Assembly: GCA_019118345.1 (NCBI GenBank)
Contig: DWZD01000053.1
Span: 62,001-126,000 of the forward strand
DNA from: Candidatus Desulfovibrio intestinavium
Lineage (GTDB): Bacteria > Desulfobacterota > Desulfovibrionia > Desulfovibrionales > Desulfovibrionaceae
Direction: 5' to 3'
DNA length: 64,000 nt
The notes beneath the pieces were generated by a model. That model did no database searches and was not told where the DNA came from. It was given only the letters and a program-made list of their open reading frames with translations. A program made the translations under genes and the position numbers. This document shows positions 15,447 to 23,729 of the stretch, in pieces; the first letter of the stretch is position 1; every line of letters begins with the position of its first letter.

Positions 15447-15899
15447 TTACTCGTCGAAATTGCCGCGCAGTTCCTTCACCTCTTTGGCCCTGACGCGCAC
15501 GGGATTTTCCCGGAGCCGGACCAGCTTGCCCTCCGCGATATAGTCATAGATGGTTCGCTCGGAGACATTCAGGCAATAAGCCGCCTGCCGGACGTTCAAC
15601 AAATCGTGCCGCGCCAGCATTTCCTGCGGCGTCAGCGTGTAGGGGCGTTCATCGGGGATTCGGCTGTAGCGGATGGGCAGGGGCAGCGGAAAGCCCGCCG
15701 GGCGCTTGAGCGTGCAATGATCCGCGCAGCCGATGCAGCAGTAGACGTCGTCCCGCACGAACCAGAACGGCTTGCGCCGGTTGCCGCGCAAGACATGCGT
15801 GCAGCCGAGCCTTTCGTATACGCTGCGATCAGGTTCCGCATCATAGGGCCGCCAGCCTTCCCGTGTCAGCTTCACAATTTCCAGTATCCGCGATCTCAT
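15447..15899 (-). CDS. DNA-binding protein, candidate late-gene activator
   Basis: 150 residues; ATG 15899 overlaps the preceding stop (ATGA) and AGGAG is well spaced. A Cys/His cluster (CCIGCADHC, residues 54-62) is followed by an excisionase-like helix-turn-helix (LNVRQAAYCLNVSERTIYDY, 101-120). It is the last gene before the lysis cassette, where Mu encodes its late activator C, but it is not of the Mor/C family by eye. Element copy C lies just beyond its stop. I infer that it switches on late transcription; a lysogeny or excision role is the alternative. Confidence 0.65.
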   Translation of the reverse strand: MRSRILEIVKLTREGWRPYDAEPDRSVYERLGCTHVLRGNRRKPFWFVRDDVYCCIGCADHCTLKRPAGFPLPLPIRYSRIPDERPYTLTPQEMLARHDLLNVRQAAYCLNVSERTIYDYIAEGKLVRLRENPVRVRAKEVKELRGNFDE

Positions 15900-16273
15900 G
15901 CGCATTTCTCCTGAAACAGTCTCGTGAACAGCTCCTTTCCTTCGCGCTCGGTCTGGTTCCGGCAGGCCATGCAGTCGCGGCGATCCAGACGGCGGCAATG
16001 TTCGCAACGTATGCGGTGCAGGGTTTCCACCACGGCCTCGCGTTCCACGCGCTGCGGGCCATGTCCGTCCGCCGCTTCCGCGTGCGCTTCCCGCTCTCCG
16101 GCCAGCGCGGCCCGTATTCTGGCGGCCTGCCTGCCCGCGTTGCCCGGATAGCGCCCGGACAGCACCAGATAGACCGTGGCCCGTTTCAGCTCCGGGTGCG
16201 CCCGACAAAAGGCATGGACGGACGCATGGCGCTCAAGGATGCGCGCCCGGAGGCCGTCAACCTCGCGCTTCAC
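15896..16273 (-). CDS. Small regulator-like phage protein with Cys cluster
   Basis: 125 residues from GTG 16273, overlapping GemA. Residues 14-60 read as a helix-turn-helix-like unit (SVHAFCRAHPELKRATVYLV). The C-terminus carries four Cys (CEHC ... CMAC), likely one zinc site. Position equals that of Mu Mor, the middle activator. No family assigned. Confidence 0.6.
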   Translation of the reverse strand: MKREVDGLRARILERHASVHAFCRAHPELKRATVYLVLSGRYPGNAGRQAARIRAALAGEREAHAEAADGHGPQRVEREAVVETLHRIRCEHCRRLDRRDCMACRNQTEREGKELFTRLFQEKCA

Positions 16274-16751
16274 CGGCCTTGCCTTCCCTGCGCTTTTTGT
16301 CGAACGCTTTCTCCCGGCGTTGCAGGTCGGACAGCAGCGTGGAGATCTGTTCCCCGTTCTTGAGCCAGACGAAACAGGGACAGCCGAACGCCCGTTTGAC
16401 CCGCGTGTCCAGGCTGGTCATGGAGTAGCCCAGCTTGCGCCATATGGCGAGGATTTGCCGCTTTTCGGCGGCATACGGCATGGCGTCCGTGATCTCTATC
16501 CAGTCCGGGCGACTGAGCGGCGTCACGCGGCTGTTGCGGCTTCTGGCGGGCGCGGCATAGGTCACGCCGTACTGTTCGGCAAAGAGCTGCGCCAGACGGG
16601 CCAGCTGGTGCATAGTCATCTCCTTGCGGCTTTCCACCCCGAACTCGGCCCGAAGCAGGGCGCGGAAGGCCTCCTCGTCCATATGCGGCAGCTGTTTGCG
16701 GGCGATCTCGATCTTGCGATACAGGCCGAGGCGCATTTTCCGATTATCCAC
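16257..16751 (-). CDS. GemA-like regulatory protein (DUF1018, Mu gp16)
   Basis: 164 residues from GTG 16751 (ATG 16736 is possible). DUF1018 features are clear: LYRKIEIARKQLPHMDEEAFR, SRKEMTMHQLARL, QILAIWRKLGYS. In Mu, GemA modulates host gene expression and supercoiling-related functions in the semi-essential early region. The order (Gam, ..., GemA, regulator) agrees. Confidence 0.85.
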   Translation of the reverse strand: MDNRKMRLGLYRKIEIARKQLPHMDEEAFRALLRAEFGVESRKEMTMHQLARLAQLFAEQYGVTYAAPARSRNSRVTPLSRPDWIEITDAMPYAAEKRQILAIWRKLGYSMTSLDTRVKRAFGCPCFVWLKNGEQISTLLSDLQRREKAFDKKRREGKAGEARG

Positions 16752-17172
16752 GGCGGCGCTCCTTGTGTACGATCACATCTTCCACCGGCACGAACACGCG
16801 CTTGCCTCCCAGTGAGACATTGACCATCCAGCGGCCCGAATAATCCAGAATCGGCTCCGTAATCGTCCATGTTCCGTCATACAGGCCGTCCGCACGCCGC
16901 ACGGACACGCGTGAGGGGCAGGGAATGGCCGGAGCCGGAGCCGGGGCTTCCAGCCCGCACAGGGCGATTTCCGCCGCGAGCCGGGCCAGTCCGTCCCGGT
17001 CGAAGAAACGCGGCGCGCCGTCTTCCCCATCCAGCCAGCGTCGGGCCAGCCGCACCCGGTAGAAGCCTTCCGGCCCGCCGTGCAAAGACGCCGGGGAAAG
17101 CTCCAGCCTGACGCGCTCCCCACAGGTACGCACGCTGATGGAGCCTGTGAATTTCCGCTTGTCCCTCGCCAT
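16744..17172 (-). CDS. Hypothetical phage early protein
   Basis: 142 residues, ATG 17172; its stop lies inside the GemA start region. The start is basic (MARDKRKFTGSIS). The end holds a beta-rich stretch (GRWMVNVSLGGKRVFVPVED), perhaps a small SH3/OB-like fold. No family recognised, no membrane segment. Confidence 0.6.
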   Translation of the reverse strand: MARDKRKFTGSISVRTCGERVRLELSPASLHGGPEGFYRVRLARRWLDGEDGAPRFFDRDGLARLAAEIALCGLEAPAPAPAIPCPSRVSVRRADGLYDGTWTITEPILDYSGRWMVNVSLGGKRVFVPVEDVIVHKERRRG

Positions 17173-17175
17173 GCC

Positions 17176-17445
17176 TCACCCCTGTTCATGCTTCACGTGG
17201 TCGTGAAGTTCCGCTTTCTTGTCGTCATTAAAGCGTTCGAACACAGCCGTGGTTTTATCCACCTCACCAAAGTACTTGTCGTGGCAATCAACAACTAACC
17301 GATTTGCATGGAGTCTTTTATCTTGAAGATCTATTCTCTTAACCATAGCCGAAACGACATGGGAGGGAAGGGTTACGTAACGGGGACTCGAGCTGAGCAT
17401 ATTTCGAACAATAGACAAAACTTCATCCGAAATGGCACCGGACAT
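17176..17445 (-). CDS. Hypothetical phage early protein
   Basis: 89 residues, with a strong GGAGG before ATG 17445. Mostly helical and charged with several His near the end (CHDKYFGEVDKT; HDHVKHEQG). Base composition looks less GC-rich than the flanking genes, so it may be a small insertion. Function unknown. Confidence 0.6.
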   Translation of the reverse strand: MSGAISDEVLSIVRNMLSSSPRYVTLPSHVVSAMVKRIDLQDKRLHANRLVVDCHDKYFGEVDKTTAVFERFNDDKKAELHDHVKHEQG

Positions 17446-17525
17446 TATGCAATCCTCCTTCGGCTGCTCGTCAGGCCGGAACCGCCACGCCCCGGCGACG
17501 GCCCCGAAGGGCCGTTTCGCTTGGG

Positions 17526-17687
17526 TTATTCGTCGGGGGCGCTATCGCTATCCCCCCGGAGCCACATGAGGGTATCCACGACACCCTGTTCATAGCTCAT
17601 GCCGGGATAGCGGGTTCCCTCGTCGATACTTTCCACGGCCCAGTTTTCCACACGGGCAATTTCCCTGTCGCTTCTCAGAATTTCCAT
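17526..17687 (-). CDS. Small acidic phage protein
   Basis: 53 residues, ATG 17687 after GAAGGG; the longer frame to 17735 is read through a palindromic site and is rejected. Acidic C-terminus. It lies between the HU-like gene and early genes of unknown role. Confidence 0.55.
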   Translation of the reverse strand: MEILRSDREIARVENWAVESIDEGTRYPGMSYEQGVVDTLMWLRGDSDSAPDE

Positions 17688-17711
17688 TTTTACCCTTCTT
17701 TTTCTTCCTGT

Positions 17712-17733
17712 TTTTGTGTCAGTTTTGACACGC
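17712..17733. promoter_or_regulatory. GTGTC-N6-GACAC palindrome, copy 1
   Basis: TTTTGTGTC, A, GTTTTGACACGC; differs at one base from 23520-23541 near the prophage end. Lies between the HU-like gene and the 53-residue gene. Candidate operator or transposition-related site. Confidence 0.45.
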
Positions 17734-17736
17734 ATG

Positions 17737-18033
17737 TTACGGCTTCATGGCCTCTTTCAGTGCCTTGCAGGCGGTAAAGGCCACCGCCTTGTGCGCGTGA
17801 ATGTACAGCGGCTCCCCGGTTCGCGGGTTGCGGCCCTGTCTGCCCGCAATCTCCCTGCTCTTGAGCTTGCCCAGACCGGGCAGCGGGATTTCCCCGCCGC
17901 CCAGCAGCTCGGCGGCGGCCACGTCGCCCAGCGCCTCCAGCACGGCCTCCACCATGACGGCGCTCACCTCCCTGCCGGGATGCGCCTCGCACAGCGATTT
18001 CGTCACAGCCTTGATCACATCATGCTTTGTCAT
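17737..18033 (-). CDS. Phage-encoded HU/IHF-family DNA-bending protein
   Basis: 98 residues, close to the usual 90-95. Family features: the start MTKHDVIKAVTKSL, LPGLGKLKSREIAGRQGRNPR (beta-arm region with the Gly-Arg-Asn-Pro turn) and the end ACKALKEAMKP. HU bends DNA in the Mu transpososome, where Mu uses the host protein. Carrying its own copy beside the transposition genes suggests self-supply, or replacement of host HU. Confidence 0.88.
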   Translation of the reverse strand: MTKHDVIKAVTKSLCEAHPGREVSAVMVEAVLEALGDVAAAELLGGGEIPLPGLGKLKSREIAGRQGRNPRTGEPLYIHAHKAVAFTACKALKEAMKP

Positions 18034-18074
18034 CCGTAGTTCTCCTTGTTTTCCTGTCTGCTTCCGGCCCTGAG

Positions 18075-18584
18075 TCAGGCATTGCCCGGCACATCGTCCC
18101 GCGCGATTTCGATAAAGAAGGTGTCCGCCTGCTGCCGTTTCAGGCCGACCAGCTCCAGCCGTTCATCCGGCCAGCCCAGCGCCGCGTCCTTGTTGATTTC
18201 CTCCTTGACGCGGATGCCGTCGGCCAGATTGTACTGATGCAGGCGTTCCAGCGTCATTTCCGCCGTCACCCCGCGCAGCTGGACGATTCGGGTGCTGGCC
18301 CGGAAGCCGATGACGCCGAAGCCCATGTCCAGACTCTTGCTTTTCGCGAACAGCTCCTGCCGGTTCAGCTTGGCGAAGATCGCCACGGCGTCCGCCAGTT
18401 CCTTGCGACGGGCCTGCAACGGCCCGGCAAGCTGGCCGGCTTTGGACTTGGCCGCGTCGATGGCTTCCCGCATCTCGTTTTCGATGGCGGAGAGCTTGCG
18501 ATCCAGTGCGGCCATTTCCGCCAGCGCCCCCTCGCACTGCGCACGGTCGGCCACGACATGCGGGTCAGGCTTGATGCGCGTCAT
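18075..18584 (-). CDS. gam: Host-nuclease inhibitor Gam (Mu Gam-like)
   Basis: 169 residues, about the length of Mu Gam. Long coiled coil (residues 15-95), then LFAKSKSLDMGFGVIGFRAS, typical of the Gam family. Gam binds linear DNA ends and protects them from exonucleases, and is related to Ku. The stop of the upstream gene coincides with its start. Confidence 0.88.
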   Translation of the reverse strand: MTRIKPDPHVVADRAQCEGALAEMAALDRKLSAIENEMREAIDAAKSKAGQLAGPLQARRKELADAVAIFAKLNRQELFAKSKSLDMGFGVIGFRASTRIVQLRGVTAEMTLERLHQYNLADGIRVKEEINKDAALGWPDERLELVGLKRQQADTFFIEIARDDVPGNA

Positions 18585-18865
18585 TACATCACCTCCCGGA
18601 TGGCTCGTGCCGGAAACACGCCCGACACCTTGATGTCTCGCGCGGTAAGCCGGAGTTCCAGAGCCGGTACGGCGAGTTCCGCCTCTTCCGTGGTCAGGTC
18701 TACGCTCACCACGGCCAGATTGTTTTCCAGAGCTTCCGCCTGTTCGGCGGCGGCCCGCAGATTGTCGCGGCAGCCGCGCACAAGGGCGGCCTGTTCCTCG
18801 TTTTTCGTATTCCCCTGGACTTCTCCCAGGGCGGCCAGAATGGACAAAAGGTTTTCCTTCAACAT
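18584..18865 (-). CDS. Small phage early protein
   Basis: 93 residues, start MLKENLLSILAAL after GGAGG at ATG 18865. A helical first half and a short beta-rich second half (ELRLTARDIKVSGV). It lies between the winged-helix-like gene and gam and overlaps gam's start. No family recognised. Confidence 0.6.
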   Translation of the reverse strand: MLKENLLSILAALGEVQGNTKNEEQAALVRGCRDNLRAAAEQAEALENNLAVVSVDLTTEEAELAVPALELRLTARDIKVSGVFPARAIREVM

Positions 18866-18866
18866 G

Positions 18867-19511
18867 TTATACCTCCATTGGCTTGACGTTCTCATTTTCC
18901 GTGCGGTTCTTGTCGAACCTCGCCAGCAGCACCTTGCAGGCTTCGGTGATGCTTTGCGCCGTCTTCCGTGCGTAGGGGTCGGCGCAGAGCAGGAGCCGGG
19001 CGATAGTGGCCGCCGCCGCGCGCTCCCGCGCGAAGGGGTCGGTTTCCCGCAACGGCGGGTAAGGGGTTTCCGGGTTTTTGTCCGCCTTTGTCGTGGCGCG
19101 CCAGGTGACGGCGTTCCGATCATCCTTGCCTGCCCGTGCTATGAAGCCTTCCTCGGCCAGCCAGTTGCAGTAACGCAGCGCCTGCGTGTAGGAAATGCGC
19201 GTCATCATGGCACATTCCGATATGCTCCAGCCCGGCTTGGCCTTGCGGACGAATCGCCACAGGGCTTCATAACTCTTTGCCTCGCGGGGGCGGTGCTTGA
19301 AATCGTAAGTGAAACAACCGCTGCGCGTCCGCCTGACCTCCCCGTGCCGCGTCATGTCGGATATGCGGGTGCGGACAATGGCGTAATCCGCCTCGTCATG
19401 CAGCCCCAGCGCCTCATACACCAGGCGGTAGCTGATTTCCTTGCCGCCTTCGCCCAGGGCTTGCAGCGCCGCGCGCACCGCTTCCTTGCTGACTTCCTTG
19501 CGGGTATCCAT
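18867..19511 (-). CDS. Winged-helix-like phage early protein
   Basis: 214 residues, ATG 19511. Two regions look like winged helices: residues 8-70 (AVRAALQALGEGGKEISY... RISDMTRHGEVRRTRSG) and 78-140 (SISECAMMTRISYTQALRYC). Probably a DNA-binding protein of the replication/early region directly after MuB. No named family assigned. Confidence 0.65.
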   Translation of the reverse strand: MDTRKEVSKEAVRAALQALGEGGKEISYRLVYEALGLHDEADYAIVRTRISDMTRHGEVRRTRSGCFTYDFKHRPREAKSYEALWRFVRKAKPGWSISECAMMTRISYTQALRYCNWLAEEGFIARAGKDDRNAVTWRATTKADKNPETPYPPLRETDPFARERAAAATIARLLLCADPYARKTAQSITEACKVLLARFDKNRTENENVKPMEV

Positions 19512-19520
19512 GCCGCCCCC

Positions 19521-20234
19521 CTACTTGCGCCGCCATGAACGCGCGGAGATCACGTCATCCAGCATCGGCCCGTCCACGCGGAAGTTTTCCGCGGCCTTGG
19601 CCGCCTTTTCGAGCAGCAGCATCATGTTGCGCACCAGCCGGAAGTCGCCTTCCGCCCGTTCCGCGATGCGCCCGCAGAGTTCCGCCGGTATGTCCAGCCC
19701 GGCCGCCTTCATGGCGTACATGGCCACCTCCGCCGCGTTGATGGGGCCGAACTCCACCTCATGGGCAACGCGACTCCAGACGCGGCGGCGCTCGGAGAGC
19801 AGGCCGAAGATGCCTTCCTCGCCGATCAGGATGATGGGCGCGCCGGTCATTTCCAGAATGTCCCGCAAATCTTCGATGCGCCCGATGGCCAGCCGGTCGG
19901 CCTCGTCGATGAATACCGGCTTGCGGTCCCGTTCCAGCAGTTCCACGACGGCCTGCTTGCAGCGGTCCGCGCTCATGCGGGGCAAGTCGCCGTTCTTGCC
20001 GCGTACCTCGAACAGCACGCGCTGGAGGAACGCCGCCTGCGTCCAGCCTTCCCAGACCCGGACGTATGCGCCGCCGCGCTGGTAATGGTACTGGTCCGCC
20101 GCCACGCTCTTGCCGCGCCCGGCCTGCCCGTGGGCAAGGATGAATCCGCTGGTGCCCCGGCCCGCGTCCACCACGGCATCCACCGCCGTATTGAACCGCG
20201 CCGTCGCGTCTGTGGGGATGATCACGTCTCGCAT
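19521..20234 (-). CDS. MuB-like transposition target AAA+ ATPase
   Basis: 237 residues, shorter than Mu B (312) by the N-terminal part. Walker A GQAGRGKS (near 36-43), Walker B VFIDEADRL (near 106), then GAPIILIGEEG as sensor region. It binds target DNA, blocks self-integration and stimulates the MuA transpososome. It lies directly downstream of the transposase gene, as in Mu. Confidence 0.92.
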   Translation of the reverse strand: MRDVIIPTDATARFNTAVDAVVDAGRGTSGFILAHGQAGRGKSVAADQYHYQRGGAYVRVWEGWTQAAFLQRVLFEVRGKNGDLPRMSADRCKQAVVELLERDRKPVFIDEADRLAIGRIEDLRDILEMTGAPIILIGEEGIFGLLSERRRVWSRVAHEVEFGPINAAEVAMYAMKAAGLDIPAELCGRIAERAEGDFRLVRNMMLLLEKAAKAAENFRVDGPMLDDVISARSWRRK

Positions 20235-20243
20235 ATAGCCTCC

Positions 20244-22433
20244 CTATGCCGTTGCGATATGTCCTTGTCTTCTGAAGTGCAGCAGTTCCAGCCTGTCCTC
20301 GTACAACGTCTGGAAATTGCGCTGGAACTGCGGGGTGTTCTCGAAATATTCCATGAAGGCCGCATCCTCCGGCACCAGTTCAGCGCCCCGCTCGTGCCGG
20401 GCCGTGAACAGGTAGTCGTAGCGGGCCGCTTCGTCCGGGAACCGCTTGAAAAGGGAAGGCTTGTAGGCGGGGGCGTCCAGTTCCGCGCGGGCCTGCGCTC
20501 CGGCGGCCTTGGCGGCCTCGATGGCCGCCTTTTCCGTCGCCGTGAGCGTCGGAGCCTTTTCCTCGAGCGCGGGAACGGGAATGGCCTTCTGCAAGCCTGT
20601 GACCTGCCGCTGGCGGGCTTCCGGAAGAATGATCGTTTCCGTCATCCGCCGTATTCCGGCCTTGGCTCCCCGTTCCTGCTGCTTCTTGAGGGCAAGGGCC
20701 TCCGTAAGGTCGCGCCGCTGCGCGTCCGTGCCCAGCACGCGGGCGGCGGGGTGGATACCGGCGGCAATGCCGTAATGGTGACGGTCGCGGGCCTCGCAAA
20801 TCCTGTTGCCGTCCAGATCGTACACAAGCACCGTGTGTGGCGAGAGCTGCCAGTCATAGCGCACCAGCACCGGATGGCGGCGGTTGAACAGGGCCTCGTG
20901 CCAGAACAGGCGGCCTTCCAGCCGGATGCCGTCCTTGCTGATGGTGCGGATTTCCTTTTGCAGCATCAGCAGGGTCAGGCGCTCCACGTCCACGCCCGGC
21001 CCCCGGCCTGCCTCGAACACGTCGCCGGGCGTCCTGCCGCGCAGGTGCGTTCCGCATTGCGGACGGGATGCGTACATTTCAAACCAGTAGGCCAGCCACT
21101 CGTGCGTTTCTTCCAGGGTGAGCGGGCGGCGTCCCAGCTTGTCATGCAGGCGGCGATGCAGCTGTTCGTTGCGATGCAGCCGCGCCGGCTTGTGGGCGAT
21201 GTCCCAGCCCGTATAGGACGGCGTCAGCTCTTCCAGTTCGTGCATGGTGCCGAAGAACCGTTCCACCGGCTTGCTCTGCCCGTGGTAGGGCCAGGCGTGG
21301 ATGACTTCGCAGCCGAGGTCGCGATACAGGCCGAGGAATCCGGCCTGTTCAAAGTCCTTGCAGCCGTCGAAGAAGCGCGCCCGGAACGCCTTGCCGTTGT
21401 CCAGATAGACGACGCGGGGAAACTTCCCCAGCCGGATGCAGGCCCGGCGGAACGCGCTGGATATGCAGGCCACATTTTCCGTGGCCATCACTTCCCAGCC
21501 CAGCGGATACCGGCTCCCGCCGTCGAAGAACAGAAGCAGCGTCATGCGCTTGGGCTTGCCGGTGTCCGGGTCGATGCTTTCAAAATTGAGCGTATGGCCG
21601 TCGGCGATCACCACGTCGCCCACGCCTACCAGCGACCAGTCCCGCAGGATGGAGATGGCGCAGTTGTCGTTCCATGCCTTTTCCCCCTTGCGCCACAGCG
21701 TCCAGTCGCTGAAGCAGGTTCTGGAATAACCGGCTATCCAGCGCCGGATGGTGGCATCCGAGGGGACAGGCAGATGTTCCGCCTTGCACCGTTCCTGAAT
21801 GATGCGGGCGCAGGTGCTGATTTGGCGGTCGCCGTCCAGTATTTGCCCGAGGATGATGGTCTGATGCCGCTCCGTGAGCATGCTCCTGCCCCGATGGGCA
21901 AGGCCGCGCTTGTCCGCCAGCGCCAGCACGCCGCCGGATTCCTTCCGCTCCAGCTTCCAGCGTTCCAGACTCTTCCAGCTCACGCCCGGGCCGAGTTCCG
22001 CAAGGAGCTTGCCCCACGCGCCGCCCTGATAAGCCAAAACGAAGGCTTGCTTCTGCTTGACCGTGGCGCCGTACTTTGCCTGCCAGTCCAGATACAGGCC
22101 CAGCAGGTCGGCCTTTGCCAGCGCCTTGTAGCGGCGCTTGTCGTCAAGGATGGCCTGTCGTGCCGGAGAAGGAAGCTGTGAAGCGGCAACGTCTGGAAGC
22201 GTCGCGTTATGGGCGGCTTCTTCCTCCAGCGCCCGGCGCTCTTCCGCCAATTGGATGGCGCGCTGCGTCGCGTCCGGCATGGAGGAAACAAGCCACTTCC
22301 TGCCGCCGCCGCGACCGGAACGCGTGGTTTCTTCCCATTGCTCGCGATCTGCACGACGGATAACTGAGGATGCAAAGGCTACTCCGAGAATCCCCATCAA
22401 CTCCGTTGTCGTGTAGACGTCCTTGCGCGTCAT
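20244..22433 (-). CDS. MuA-like DDE transposase
   Basis: 729 residues. N-terminal DNA-binding region includes a MuA-type winged helix (residues 5-50). The catalytic core has Asp278 (VVIADGHTLNF), Asp345 (VVYLDNGKAFRAR) and Glu391 (GQSKPVERFFGT), against D269, D336 and E392 in Mu. A beta-barrel domain follows, and a basic C-terminal segment that would contact MuB. It performs strand transfer for integration and replicative transposition. All catalytic residues are present, so the element may be active. Confidence 0.95.
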   Translation of the reverse strand: MTRKDVYTTTELMGILGVAFASSVIRRADREQWEETTRSGRGGGRKWLVSSMPDATQRAIQLAEERRALEEEAAHNATLPDVAASQLPSPARQAILDDKRRYKALAKADLLGLYLDWQAKYGATVKQKQAFVLAYQGGAWGKLLAELGPGVSWKSLERWKLERKESGGVLALADKRGLAHRGRSMLTERHQTIILGQILDGDRQISTCARIIQERCKAEHLPVPSDATIRRWIAGYSRTCFSDWTLWRKGEKAWNDNCAISILRDWSLVGVGDVVIADGHTLNFESIDPDTGKPKRMTLLLFFDGGSRYPLGWEVMATENVACISSAFRRACIRLGKFPRVVYLDNGKAFRARFFDGCKDFEQAGFLGLYRDLGCEVIHAWPYHGQSKPVERFFGTMHELEELTPSYTGWDIAHKPARLHRNEQLHRRLHDKLGRRPLTLEETHEWLAYWFEMYASRPQCGTHLRGRTPGDVFEAGRGPGVDVERLTLLMLQKEIRTISKDGIRLEGRLFWHEALFNRRHPVLVRYDWQLSPHTVLVYDLDGNRICEARDRHHYGIAAGIHPAARVLGTDAQRRDLTEALALKKQQERGAKAGIRRMTETIILPEARQRQVTGLQKAIPVPALEEKAPTLTATEKAAIEAAKAAGAQARAELDAPAYKPSLFKRFPDEAARYDYLFTARHERGAELVPEDAAFMEYFENTPQFQRNFQTLYEDRLELLHFRRQGHIATA

Positions 22434-22442
22434 AACAGCCGC

Positions 22443-22685
22443 CTATGCCGCTCTTTCCGCACGGCGAGGATCAAACAGAAGCCGTTCAGGAATCCCGAAG
22501 GAACGAAGTGCGTCAAGCACACGCGGGCTATGGCGAAAGCCGTTCATCGTGGCGGATACGGTCTGCGGCGTCACGCCGGCCACCTCTGCCACATCCACAA
22601 AATTCTTGCCCTTGCCGTCGAGGATACGCTGAATTTCGCGCTTGGAGTCGGCGCGGCCCCGTCCGTAGTGTTGCAGCTTGCTCAT
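22443..22685 (-). CDS. Ner-like helix-turn-helix regulator
   Basis: 80 residues, start just after the operator region and divergent from the repressor gene. The helix-turn-helix is at residues 30-52 (VDVAEVAGVTPQTVSATMNG). In Mu, Ner turns down early transcription. This protein is closer to an XRE/LacI-like fold than to Mu Ner by eye, so the call rests on position, size and the motif. Confidence 0.75.
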   Translation of the reverse strand: MSKLQHYGRGRADSKREIQRILDGKGKNFVDVAEVAGVTPQTVSATMNGFRHSPRVLDALRSFGIPERLLFDPRRAERAA

Positions 22686-22719
22686 GGAGACCCTCCACCT
22701 GAGCCTGATTCGTGATATT

Positions 22720-22932
22720 GCGAAAAAGGGGGCGGCCTGCTATGGCTGATTCATCGCGTTTTTTTTCAACCGCCCGCACTTTCTTTTTGCGTTATTTTTT
22801 GCGCACAGTCAATAAAAATTTGCGCAAAAGTTTATTTTTGGCAAAAATGAATTTTGCTGGCAAACTAAATGGGTTAGCAATTTTTGCACGCAAAAGTTTA
22901 CGCAAAATTTGGCGGCCCGAAAGTTTTGCGCC
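22720..22932. promoter_or_regulatory. Repressor/early operator region
   Basis: A strikingly AT-rich divergent region between the Ner-like and repressor genes. CGCAAAAGTTTA occurs at 22823-22834 and 22889-22900, with related TTGCG/CGCAAAA units at 22791, 22797, 22818 and 22901-22907. These clustered repeats suit cooperative repressor binding across back-to-back early and lysogenic promoters. Confidence 0.75.
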
Positions 22933-23484
22933 ATGAGTGACCTTGCATCACGTTTAATCGCTCTTCGAACCGGTCTGTCTCGTCGGGAATTTGCCAAGAG
23001 CTTGGGGATAACAGAAAGCACACTGCGCAACTATGAAAAAGGGGTTTCCATTCCTGATGCGCAATTTTTAGCTGAAATTTGCAAAAAAATGAACACCCCA
23101 CCAGAATGGATTTTGTTCGGCACTGGCCCGACACGGCCCACGGCGACTTCCTCCCCAAATGTTGGAGTAACCGTGGACGTCTCGCCAAGTGAATGTCCTC
23201 GGTGCGTAAAGTTAGAACGCGACCTAGAGCTAGAAACAAAGGAGCGCAGGGAGCTGGCGGCGGACAATCGCAGGCTCTACCGTGAAAAAGAACAGCTCCT
23301 GCGGGAGAAGGAGGAGCTGCTGCGCGAGAATGGATCTCTCCGGGAGAAACTTGCCAGGCTTGAGGCTGGGCACGGCAAACGCCGTTCAGCCCATGAGGAT
23401 GGCGAAGGAGATTTTCCCTCCCTATTTAACGAGCGGCGGACTATCCCGCCCAGTAGCCGGACGGGGGAGAGCGTCCACAAGTAG
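22933..23484 (+). CDS. Prophage repressor (XRE helix-turn-helix, coiled-coil C-terminus)
   Basis: 183 residues from ATG 22933; an upstream TTG in frame is rejected. Residues 1-57 form the helix-turn-helix (LSRREFAKSLGITESTLRNYEKG). Residues 90-155 form a Glu/Arg coiled coil with a repeat-like pattern (LYREKEQLLREKEELLRENG), likely for multimer formation. It has no LexA/S24-type peptidase domain, so induction would not be by self-cleavage. The only plus-strand gene of the prophage, at the Mu c position. Confidence 0.85.
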   Translation: MSDLASRLIALRTGLSRREFAKSLGITESTLRNYEKGVSIPDAQFLAEICKKMNTPPEWILFGTGPTRPTATSSPNVGVTVDVSPSECPRCVKLERDLELETKERRELAADNRRLYREKEQLLREKEELLRENGSLREKLARLEAGHGKRRSAHEDGEGDFPSLFNERRTIPPSSRTGESVHK

Positions 23485-23519
23485 CCCCCGACTTTGGCAA
23501 GTACAAAAAACAGCCCCGG

Positions 23520-23541
23520 TTTTGTGTCTGTTTTGACACGC
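23520..23541. promoter_or_regulatory. GTGTC-N6-GACAC palindrome, copy 2
   Basis: One-base variant of 17712-17733. It lies inside a larger stem, AACAGCCCCGG (23509-23519) / CCGGGGCTGTT (23542-23552), which could terminate the repressor transcript. Confidence 0.45.
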
Positions 23542-23633
23542 GCCGGGGCTGTTCCTGTTCTCAGCTTCAGTACAAAAGGGGCCGCAAATCGGCCCGCCGT
23601 TCTCAACTCTTTCTCTTCGCGCTTTTTCGGGGC

Positions 23634-23729
23634 CGGTCAACGGCCAAGCCCGCATCGGTCAAGGAAAAGTCCACCATCCGTCAAGCCCGAACCGCCACCC
23701 ATCCCATTCTCATCTATCGTGCCTCCCCA
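23634..23729. other. Prophage end with spaced transposase-site-like repeats
   Basis: CGGTCAA, CGGTCAA and CCGTCAA start at 23634, 23656 and 23678, exactly 22 bases apart, followed by the inferred terminal CA (23728-23729). Regular repeats near a terminal TG/CA pair fit MuA binding sites of a Mu-type end. A further CCGTCAA at 23733 is in tctA coding sequence and probably fortuitous. Confidence 0.6.

Larger units (their letters stand above)
1..23729. mobile_element. Mu-like transposable prophage (partial, left part of window)
   Basis: Gene order follows phage Mu in reverse: repressor (+), Ner-like, MuA, MuB, Gam, GemA, lysis, terminase, DUF935 portal, MuF, protease/scaffold, capsid, gp36, gpG. 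The right boundary is inferred at 23729/23730. There the reading frame of a tctA gene loses family similarity, and the inward minus-strand sequence starts with TG, as Mu-type ends do. Tail genes and the other end lie outside the window. The head carries lambda E/D-like capsid proteins instead of Mu gpT, so the phage is a mosaic. Confidence 0.93.
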
